Assembly (NCBI GenBank): GCA_943356455.1
Contig: CALRFB010000003.1
Span: 8,867-27,528, forward strand
Length of the DNA stretch: 18,662 bases
Origin: Candidatus Nomurabacteria bacterium
Lineage (GTDB): Bacteria > Patescibacteriota > Minisyncoccia > Phycocordibacterales > UBA9973
Direction of reading: 5' to 3'
Both the position numbers and the translations under genes were made by a program. Positions 13,101-18,662 of this stretch are shown one piece after another; positions within the stretch are counted from its first letter, which is position 1, and every line of letters starts with the position of its first letter. A model generated the notes under the pieces. It saw only the letters and a list, made by a program, of their open reading frames with translations, was not told where the DNA came from and ran no database searches.

Positions 13101-13890
13101 TTTTATTTCATATAAAGATCGCAATTTCCGCAACTACCGTAAGCGGTTATTTGTTATTATTGGATGCATTGCGCTAGTTGTGGGAAGCTGTTTTATTTTT
13201 ATCGGAGGTAAAGAAACAATTTCTGCAATAGCTAGCGTCGGTAATTCACTTTTTAAAGCTAATATTTCAACAGGCGAGACTATCGCTGATGGTTTAGAAT
13301 TGGCAAAATCAAAATCCACGCTCATTGGAGAAAAAAATCAATTAGATTCTCAGGTTAAAGATCTACAAGCCCAACTTGCTGAACTCCCGACGCTCAAAGA
13401 TGACAACGCTAAACTTTTGGAAATGTTGTCTCGAAAAAAAGGTGCGCGTGAATTAATTGCTGCGCGTATTATTGCCCGCCCAAATCAAACCGTATACGAC
13501 ACACTCGTTATCGATATCGGTAGTGCAGACGGCGTGCGTGTTGGTGCAAAAGTTTTTGCACGAGGAGATATACCCATCGGAAGTGTTGAAGAAACCGATG
13601 CACATGCTTCGAAAGTTACACTCTACACAACGTCAGGTCAAACCATGAAAGCTAGCATTGTTGGCAAGGATATTAGTATTGATTTGACAGGACAAGGTGG
13701 CGGGATTTTTCAAACAACACTACCACGTGATATTGTGATTGATAAAGCGACACCAGTCGTTACAATCGAGGGGGACACGATAGCTGTCACCGAAGAAAGT
13801 TTGGCCGATTCGCGTGATCCATTTCAACGCATTTTATTTCGCTCCCCGGTAAATATGTTCCAGCTACGATATGTAGGTGTTGAAAAATAA
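13078..13890 (+). CDS. mreC: Rod-shape determining protein MreC
   Basis: MreC bridges MreB to the wall-synthesis complex. The 270-residue protein has a short basic cytoplasmic N-terminus, one TM helix (24-43), a coiled-coil region (about 72-118) and the two beta-barrel-like subdomains of the MreC family. I-I-A-R-P-N-Q-T-V-Y-D-T-L-V-I-D-I-G-S-A-D-G-V is the diagnostic segment, followed by V-G-A-K-V-F-A-R-G-D-I-P-I-G and a later G-Q-G-G-G-I-F-Q-T-T-L-P-R. It is slightly shorter than typical MreC. The frame is open to 12988, but the ATG at 13078, inside the end of mreB, gives the right N-terminus. The 23-nt overlap suggests translational coupling. tgt starts 1 nt after its stop. mreD, the usual third gene, is not here. 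Confidence 0.92.
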   Translation: MIRKGQNNFISYKDRNFRNYRKRLFVIIGCIALVVGSCFIFIGGKETISAIASVGNSLFKANISTGETIADGLELAKSKSTLIGEKNQLDSQVKDLQAQLAELPTLKDDNAKLLEMLSRKKGARELIAARIIARPNQTVYDTLVIDIGSADGVRVGAKVFARGDIPIGSVEETDAHASKVTLYTTSGQTMKASIVGKDISIDLTGQGGGIFQTTLPRDIVIDKATPVVTIEGDTIAVTEESLADSRDPFQRILFRSPVNMFQLRYVGVEK

Positions 13891-13891
13891 T

Positions 13892-15241
13892 ATGGCATTT
13901 AGTTTCAGCGTTGAGAAAAAAATAATACTTCCTTCAGGTGAACCTGCTCTCGGTCGAGCGGGTATTCTTACTACACCCCATGGCACCATAGAGACACCAG
14001 CATTCGTCGTCGTGGGTACCAAAGCTACGGTGAAATCACTCAATGCTGATCAGGTGCAGGAAGCCGGTGCACAAGTCGTGCTCGCCAATACGTACCATCT
14101 TTTTTTACAGCCTGGCGACGAAATCGTAGCCCGTGCCGGTGGTCTCGGCAAATTTATGCATTGGCACGGTCCCACGATGACAGATTCGGGCGGTTTCCAA
14201 GTTTTTTCACTCGGTGCAGCATATGGAAAAAATATTTCAAAAATCGTAAAAATTACTGATCCGAGCTACCTCATTCCCGAAAGATTCGACGACAGCGATG
14301 CGCCTCGTCTTGCAACTATCGATCGCGATGGTGTGACGTTCAAATCTCACCTCGACGGATCGATGCACTACATTACTCCGGAAAAATCTATTCAAATCCA
14401 ACACAACCTTGGTGCCGATATGATTTTCGCTTTCGATGAATGTACCTCTCCATCCGAAGACGATCGGTACCAGAGCGATGCGCTCATGCGTACACATGCC
14501 TGGGCAAAGCGCTGCTTAGTAGAACATCACAGCTTGCTTGCCAAAGCACCAATGATTTTGCCAGAAGTTTTTCCAACTACCCATGTCTCTGAGAATACAG
14601 CCCATAAAAAAACACCTCAGAATACTGCTGCCGCACGTCCATGTGCACTTTTTGGTATCGTCCAAGGGGGTCGCAATGAAATGCTCCGCAAAGAGTCAGC
14701 AAAAATAATTTCTGAAATGACTGCAGTCGTACTTGACGAACAGGGAGTCGAGCAAACATACGCTTTCGACGGTTTCGGTATCGGTGGTTCATTTGCCAAA
14801 GAAGATATGTCGACTGCCGTGAAGTGGGTCAATGAAATTTTACCCGAAGATAAACCAAGACACTTACTCGGCATCGGTGAACCCGAAGATCTATTTATGG
14901 GTATTGAAAATGGTGTCGATCTTTTTGATTGTGTATTACCAACGCGTCTTGGACGGAACGGTACGATCTATACCAAGCATGGCAAAATCAGTATCACCAA
15001 TGCTCAATTCCGCAATGACTTTTCACCAGTTGACGATGAATGCAATTGCTATACCTGCCAAGGCTATACAAAAAGTTATATTGCCCACATGTTCCACGGC
15101 AAAGAAATGCTTGGCGGTACGCTCGCTTCGATTCACAACGTGCACTTTATCGTGACGCTTGTTAAAAAAATCCGCCAGTCTATTCTCGACAATACGTTTA
15201 CCGAATTCAAAGAGTCGTTTTTGAATACGTACGGAAAATAA
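13892..15241 (+). CDS. tgt: tRNA-guanine transglycosylase with family-atypical insertions
   Basis: Tgt swaps guanine at position 34 of GUN-anticodon tRNAs for the queuosine precursor preQ1. The 449 residues hold the substrate-binding D-S-G-G-F-Q-V (D98), a G-I-V-Q-G-G block (255-260) and G-I-G-G-S (296-300). The nucleophile lies in L-F-D-C-V-L-P-T-R (D346), and the zinc site is C384, C386, C389 and H415. Bacterial Tgt is usually about 375 residues. The extra length lies in a segment before the I-D-R-D-G-V-T-F-K-S-H-L-D-G block (about 109-143) and a second around 210-250. The ATG at 13892 is 1 nt after the mreC stop; the frame extends 5 codons upstream into mreC. All catalytic and zinc residues are present, so the enzyme should be active. 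No queuosine biosynthesis gene is nearby. Confidence 0.94.
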   Translation: MAFSFSVEKKIILPSGEPALGRAGILTTPHGTIETPAFVVVGTKATVKSLNADQVQEAGAQVVLANTYHLFLQPGDEIVARAGGLGKFMHWHGPTMTDSGGFQVFSLGAAYGKNISKIVKITDPSYLIPERFDDSDAPRLATIDRDGVTFKSHLDGSMHYITPEKSIQIQHNLGADMIFAFDECTSPSEDDRYQSDALMRTHAWAKRCLVEHHSLLAKAPMILPEVFPTTHVSENTAHKKTPQNTAAARPCALFGIVQGGRNEMLRKESAKIISEMTAVVLDEQGVEQTYAFDGFGIGGSFAKEDMSTAVKWVNEILPEDKPRHLLGIGEPEDLFMGIENGVDLFDCVLPTRLGRNGTIYTKHGKISITNAQFRNDFSPVDDECNCYTCQGYTKSYIAHMFHGKEMLGGTLASIHNVHFIVTLVKKIRQSILDNTFTEFKESFLNTYGK

Positions 15242-15259
15242 TCATAGCAGATTATTCTA

Positions 15260-15290
15260 CGATTACGATAATCGACAATCGCGGTATACT
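15260..15290 (+). promoter_or_regulatory. Promoter and small palindrome before the DUF1653 gene
   Basis: TATACT (15285-15290) lies 6 nt before the ATG at 15297. A perfect inverted repeat CGATTA-CGA-TAATCG (15260-15274) covers the -35 position, where no good -35 hexamer is visible. It could be an activator or repressor site. Another 7-bp repeat, AATAATC / GATTATT (15237-15256), overlaps the tgt stop and lacks a T-tract. Confidence 0.5.
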
Positions 15291-15296
15291 TTAAAC

Positions 15297-15560
15297 ATGC
15301 AAGTTCCAAAAATCGGCGAACACTATCGCCACTACAAATCCAAAGGCGGCACTGACCATACGTATGAAATAGTTGGTTTGGCAAAACATACTGAAATTGA
15401 CGCACTCGGACAAGAGGCAATTTTTGTTGTCTATAAACCACTTTATAATACAGAAATCTTAACCATGAACAAACTCGACTTTTTTGTCCGTCCGCTCTCG
15501 CTTTTTATCGGCAGTGTTGAAGTCGAAGGTACAATTGTGGCGCGATTTACAAAACTGTAA
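15297..15560 (+). CDS. DUF1653 family protein
   Basis: This 87-residue protein matches the small DUF1653 family. It has G-E-H-Y-R-H-Y-K near the start, then Y-E-I-V-G-L-A-K-H-T-E and F-V-V-Y-K-P-L-Y. F-V-R-P-L-S-L-F completes the pattern seen in the usual 60-75-residue domain (G-x-Y-R-H-Y-K ... Y-x-V-x-G-x-A-x-H-x-E ... V-V-Y-x-x-L-Y ... V-R-P-x-x-x-F). The function is unknown; it is probably a small soluble cytoplasmic protein. The C-terminal 17 residues (I-G-S-V-E-V-E-G-T) extend the domain. The transcript is predicted to be leaderless. uvrB starts 38 nt downstream behind its own -10 element. Confidence 0.88.
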   Translation: MQVPKIGEHYRHYKSKGGTDHTYEIVGLAKHTEIDALGQEAIFVVYKPLYNTEILTMNKLDFFVRPLSLFIGSVEVEGTIVARFTKL

Positions 15561-15563
15561 GAG

Positions 15564-15592
15564 TAGACTAGTAGGGTACAAATCTATAGAAT
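15564..15592 (+). promoter_or_regulatory. uvrB promoter
   Basis: TAGACT (15564-15569), a 17-nt spacer and TAGAAT (15587-15592) lie exactly 6 nt before the ATG at 15599, again predicting a leaderless mRNA. Both hexamers deviate from consensus. I see no LexA-type box. Confidence 0.45.
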
Positions 15593-15598
15593 GAATAG

Positions 15599-17689
15599 AT
15601 GGCCGTATTCAATCTTCAACCAAAATTCCAGCCAGCTGGCGACCAGCCCGAAGCTATCAAAAAACTCAACAATGGCCTCAAAAAGGGTATGCGTATGCAG
15701 ACCCTTTTGGGTGCGACTGGTACTGGGAAAACATTTACCATGGCAAACGTTATTGCCACCCAAGGTAAACCGACACTTGTCATTGCCCACAACAAAACAC
15801 TTGCGGCTCAGCTCGCTGCCGAATTTAAGGAATTTTTCCCAGACAATGCTGTGCACTATTTTGTATCGTACTACGATTTCTATCAACCTGAGGCATACAT
15901 GCCTGTGACAGATACATACATTGAAAAAGATGCATCGATCAATAAAGAAATCGATCGCTTGCGTCATGCTTCAACCCAATCACTTCTGACTCGTCAAGAT
16001 GTGATAATCGTCGCGTCCGTTTCGTGTATTTACGGCTTGGGAAGTCCTGCGGAATATGAAAAAACCAATTTAAAACTGGCTCTGGGTCAGACCATGACAC
16101 GCACCGAACTTTTAGAGAAACTCATTTCTATTCGTTTTGAACGTACCAATGCCGATCTGACACCAGGTACGTTTCGCGCACTTGGTTCAAAAGTAGAAAT
16201 CATGCCGGTATCTGAAACGATTATTTTTTCTATAGACATGTTGGGAAATACAATCAATCGCATTCTAAAAATTGATCCAGTCACATCGAGGATTTTGCGG
16301 GAAGAAGAAACCATATATGTGTTTCCTGCAAAACATTTCGTAACTGATGGCGACCAAGTCGAACGTGCACTTGCAAGTATTAACCACGAACTCGGAGAGC
16401 AATTGAAAGTATTCGAGTCTACAGAAGGTAAGTTGCTCGAAGCTGAACGTTTACGTCGTCGAACCAACTACGACATCGCCATGATTCGCGAAGTCGGCTA
16501 CTGCTCAGGTATTGAAAACTATTCTAGGCATTTGTCGGGCAAAGCGGCTGGAGAACCACCAGATACACTGCTCTCATACTTTCCACACAAAGCTGATGGC
16601 ACTCCGGACTTTTTAACTATCATTGACGAATCACACGTCACAGTGCCGCAACTCAACGGTATGTATGCTGGGGATCAGGCGCGCAAAAAAACACTTGTTG
16701 AATTTGGTTTTCGTTTGCCTTCGGCCCGCGACAATAGACCACTTCGTTTTGAAGAATTTGAAAAACGTGTCGGCCAAGTAGTTTTTACAACAGCAACACC
16801 CAGCACGTACGAACGTGAGCATTCACAACAAATCGTTGAACAAATTATTCGCCCTACTGGCCTGGTTGATCCTAAAATAACGATCAAGCCGATTTTGGAA
16901 GAAGGTGACTACCTGGGACAAGTACAGGATTTTATCGAAGAATCAGAAGGCGAGATTCGCGCAGGAGGTCGTGTTATCGCCACAACGCTTACAAAAAAGA
17001 TGGCCGAGGATTTGGCTGCATACCTCAAAGAGCGTAAAATTAAATCAGAATATTTACACTCTGACATAAAAACAATCGATCGTATCAAAATTCTGACAGA
17101 ATTTCGACGGGGGAATTTCGATATTTTGGTAGGAGTCAACTTGCTTCGCGAAGGTCTGGACTTGCCCGAAGTGTCACTTATTGGAATACTCGATGCAGAT
17201 AAAGAGGGTTTTTTACGCAGTGAGGTTTCACTTATTCAGACTATCGGCCGTGCTGCGCGCAACGTCAACGGTCGCGTCATTTTGTATGCAGACAGAGTAA
17301 CCGGTTCTATGGAGCGAGCAATTGGCGAAACAAATCGTCGTCGTGATATTCAACTTGCCTACAACAAAGAGCACGGCATCACTCCCAAAACGATTGAAAA
17401 ACGAATTCACGATATTGCCGAATCCATGGAAAGCGATCATGAAAAAGCAGTCCGAAGCGAACTGGAAATGGATCTTGCTGTGCTTGGTTCTATCGAAAGC
17501 ATGGATGCTGTGCGCACAGCAAAAGGTGGAAGAAATAAAAAGAGTAAACTTCACCCACTGACGGAACTTATTAAAATGAAAGAAGACCAAATGAAAGAAG
17601 CTGTGAAGATGCTCGATTTTGAAACCGCAGCCATAGTGCGTGATGAATTGAAAATACTACGTACACGACTTGTCGAAGCTGATACATAA
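15599..17689 (+). CDS. uvrB: Excinuclease ABC subunit B
   Basis: UvrB is the damage-verifying helicase-like subunit of nucleotide excision repair. It is loaded by UvrA and recruits UvrC. The 696 residues are full length. Features are F-Q-P-A-G-D-Q-P-E-A-I (10-20), Walker A G-A-T-G-T-G-K-T (38-45) and the beta-hairpin region Y-Y-D-F-Y-Q-P-E-A-Y (about 91-100). Walker B is I-D-E-S-H (D343-E344), then come helicase motifs including T-A-T-P-S and V-G-V-N-L-L-R-E-G-L-D-L-P-E-V. Q-T-I-G-R-A-A-R-N is motif VI, and a C-terminal UVR domain (about 655-690, M-K-E-A-V-K-M-L-D-F-E-T-A-A) binds UvrC. Walker A reads GATGTGKT where GVTGSGKT is usual, a conservative change. No uvrA or uvrC is nearby. Its stop codon adjoins the terminator of the convergent gene. 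Confidence 0.97.
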   Translation: MAVFNLQPKFQPAGDQPEAIKKLNNGLKKGMRMQTLLGATGTGKTFTMANVIATQGKPTLVIAHNKTLAAQLAAEFKEFFPDNAVHYFVSYYDFYQPEAYMPVTDTYIEKDASINKEIDRLRHASTQSLLTRQDVIIVASVSCIYGLGSPAEYEKTNLKLALGQTMTRTELLEKLISIRFERTNADLTPGTFRALGSKVEIMPVSETIIFSIDMLGNTINRILKIDPVTSRILREEETIYVFPAKHFVTDGDQVERALASINHELGEQLKVFESTEGKLLEAERLRRRTNYDIAMIREVGYCSGIENYSRHLSGKAAGEPPDTLLSYFPHKADGTPDFLTIIDESHVTVPQLNGMYAGDQARKKTLVEFGFRLPSARDNRPLRFEEFEKRVGQVVFTTATPSTYEREHSQQIVEQIIRPTGLVDPKITIKPILEEGDYLGQVQDFIEESEGEIRAGGRVIATTLTKKMAEDLAAYLKERKIKSEYLHSDIKTIDRIKILTEFRRGNFDILVGVNLLREGLDLPEVSLIGILDADKEGFLRSEVSLIQTIGRAARNVNGRVILYADRVTGSMERAIGETNRRRDIQLAYNKEHGITPKTIEKRIHDIAESMESDHEKAVRSELEMDLAVLGSIESMDAVRTAKGGRNKKSKLHPLTELIKMKEDQMKEAVKMLDFETAAIVRDELKILRTRLVEADT

Positions 17690-17709
17690 AAAACCGCCCA
17701 TAAGGCGGT
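17688..17709 (-). terminator. Terminator of the small membrane protein gene
   Basis: Read on the minus strand, ACCGCC-TTATG-GGCGGT is followed directly by a run of six T. The T-run overlaps the uvrB stop codon. On the plus strand no T-tract follows at once, so it mainly serves the minus-strand gene. Confidence 0.8.
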
Positions 17710-17714
17710 ATGTG

Positions 17715-18101
17715 TCATGAAGTTTTTTTTGAATTGCTGATCAGAAGTCTGCTCACTGTTAGAATGCACGAAAGACATTGAAGTCCGACAAAACATACAA
17801 CAAATGAGAGATGCTTACTAATTTCTAAACATGCTAATGCACTTGTTTCGCTAAAGAATATGGTTATGAGTGTGAGTAGGGCATAGCCACTAGTTCGATC
17901 ATAAAAAAATATTCGATTACGATACAGGACTGCTTCGAGTAGTCCTGAAGCCAGTGCATCTATTGCAAAAAGTACCACTACCCAGGTTGCTATCATGTAT
18001 TCATGAATACAGTGGATGTCGACTTTTGCACGATGTGAGAATAGTAAGATTAGCGCTAGGAATAGAAATACTCTGCGCAACGTACTCATCAGTTTTTTCA
18101 T
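17715..18101 (-). CDS. Small polytopic membrane protein, unknown function
   Basis: I do not recognise this 128-residue protein. From the ATG at 18099-18101 it reads MKKLMSTLRRVFLFLALILL, then about four hydrophobic segments separated by short polar loops: near 10-22, 35-55, 70-85 and 90-118. The middle loop carries R-N-R-I-F-F-Y-D-R-T-S-G-Y. Several cysteines lie in the hydrophobic parts. The end is basic and polar (S-N-S-K-K-T-S). A 26-codon extension upstream is open, but it would run through the consensus promoter, so the later start is preferred. The gene has its own promoter and terminator and stands alone between uvrB and the divergent DUF3298-type gene. Confidence 0.65.
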   Translation of the reverse strand: MKKLMSTLRRVFLFLALILLFSHRAKVDIHCIHEYMIATWVVVLFAIDALASGLLEAVLYRNRIFFYDRTSGYALLTLITIFFSETSALACLEISKHLSFVVCFVGLQCLSCILTVSRLLISNSKKTS

Positions 18102-18125
18102 TTGTAGAGGTTTTTTGTTGTTTGT

Positions 18126-18154
18126 ATTATATATCGAATTACATAAATTGTCAA
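18126..18154 (-). promoter_or_regulatory. Perfect-consensus promoter of the small membrane protein gene
   Basis: On the minus strand TTGACA (18149-18154), a 17-nt spacer and TATAAT (18126-18131) match the consensus fully. The start codon at 18101 is 24 nt downstream of the -10, so the transcript has a leader of about 18 nt, A-rich and with CCTCT instead of a Shine-Dalgarno. Confidence 0.8.
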
Positions 18155-18208
18155 TATGTCTGCCATCTATCCACTTCACATGTGCTGTGCGACGATACGT
18201 GCGTCACG

Positions 18209-18217
18209 TGGTACGAT
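18209..18217 (+). promoter_or_regulatory. Extended -10 promoter of the DUF3298-type gene
   Basis: TGGTACGAT: a TGN extended -10 with TACGAT (18212-18217), exactly 6 nt before the ATG at 18224. No convincing -35 is visible. Confidence 0.45.
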
Positions 18218-18223
18218 ATTTGT

Positions 18224-18662
18224 ATGGAAAAGAAGAAGTTGGGATATATAGTAATAGTTGCCGCAATACTTGCTTTGGGTCTTGCTATTGTTTTTACACC
18301 AGGTAAAAGCAAGCACCCGATTGCACCGCCAACCGGACTAGTTGCGACAAAACCGACAGTTGCACTGCTTGTAAAAAACGATAAAAAAATAACACAGTCA
18401 AATAAATCGATTGAAGTCTCGGTTGTATATCCAGAATTCGACAATGTGCCAGCGTTCATCAATACAACCTTCGCAGATTTTGCCAAGTCTGAAGTTGATA
18501 ATTTTAATTCGCTCCACTTGGAAGAAATACCTACTTCGGCACCAGCAGATTATTTTCTAACTATTACATACGATGTTGACCAAGCAAATACTCAATACAT
18601 AAGCATCGTATTTACTACACGGCTTGACACGGGTGGGGCGCACCCAAACGAATATTTTAGGA
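18224..18662 (+). CDS. Anchored DUF4163/DUF3298-type extracytoplasmic protein (3' end cut by window)
   Basis: The first 146 residues of an open frame that continues past the window. MEKKKLGYIVIVAAILALGL starts a single N-terminal TM anchor (about 6-25). A Pro-rich linker and, from about residue 50, a domain beginning K-S-I-E-V-S-V-V-Y-P-E-F follow. The segment Y-F-L-T-I-T-Y-D-V-D-Q-A-N-T-Q-Y-I-S-I-V-F and then T-G-G-A-H-P-N-E-Y is typical of the DUF4163/DUF3298 pair found in RsiV-like and PdaC-like surface proteins. In RsiV this region binds lysozyme, and in PdaC it precedes a deacetylase domain. What follows here is not visible, so the role is open. It is divergent from the small membrane protein gene and has a leaderless-type start. 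Confidence 0.75.
   Translation, partial: MEKKKLGYIVIVAAILALGLAIVFTPGKSKHPIAPPTGLVATKPTVALLVKNDKKITQSNKSIEVSVVYPEFDNVPAFINTTFADFAKSEVDNFNSLHLEEIPTSAPADYFLTITYDVDQANTQYISIVFTTRLDTGGAHPNEYFR

Overview
The window looks like chromosomal DNA of a Patescibacteria/CPR bacterium, most likely the Parcubacteria (Paceibacteria) side. This placement is inferred from style, not from a marker-gene tree. The signs are compact genes, an almost complete lack of Shine-Dalgarno sequences, several genes starting about 6 nt after a -10 hexamer (leaderless transcripts), a prolyl-tRNA synthetase without the editing insertion, and surface proteins with long low-complexity linkers and a C-terminal peptidoglycan-binding-like domain. 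The base composition is moderately AT-rich. No phage, transposon or CRISPR is visible.

Left part (1-2400): a truncated DsbA-like oxidoreductase (minus) is divergent from a processive family 2 glycosyltransferase. The glycosyltransferase is followed by a membrane-anchored thioredoxin-like protein, and a bidirectional terminator closes the unit. Next (2400-5350, all minus): an AlgH/YqgE family protein behind a near-consensus promoter with a perfect palindrome, a tRNA-Thr(UGU) whose promoter and 5' end lie in an exact 55-bp tandem duplication, a small membrane protein of unknown function, and rpsB-tsf. rpsB has a leader that can fold into a branched structure.

Middle part (5380-10730): a cell-surface polysaccharide block. 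It holds a second membrane glycosyltransferase, a small one-TM protein 1 nt downstream, and a secreted NodB-type deacetylase with two Ig-like domains and a peptidoglycan-binding-like tail. Convergent to these, across a strong bidirectional terminator, is an anchored GH26-like glycosidase that seems to lack the usual catalytic nucleophile. The glycosyltransferase / small TM protein / deacetylase / hydrolase order recalls poly-N-acetylglucosamine-type exopolysaccharide operons in compact form. That reading is an inference; the polymer is unknown.

Right part (10730-18662): housekeeping genes. They are proS, then mreB-mreC-tgt as a tight unit (mreB/mreC overlap, mreC/tgt 1 nt apart, no mreD), a DUF1653 protein, uvrB, a small polytopic membrane protein (minus) and a truncated DUF3298-type anchored protein running off the end. 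The proS-mreB gap holds a candidate 13-codon leaderless ORF and competing hairpins directly before mreB, a possible control device for the cell-shape genes.
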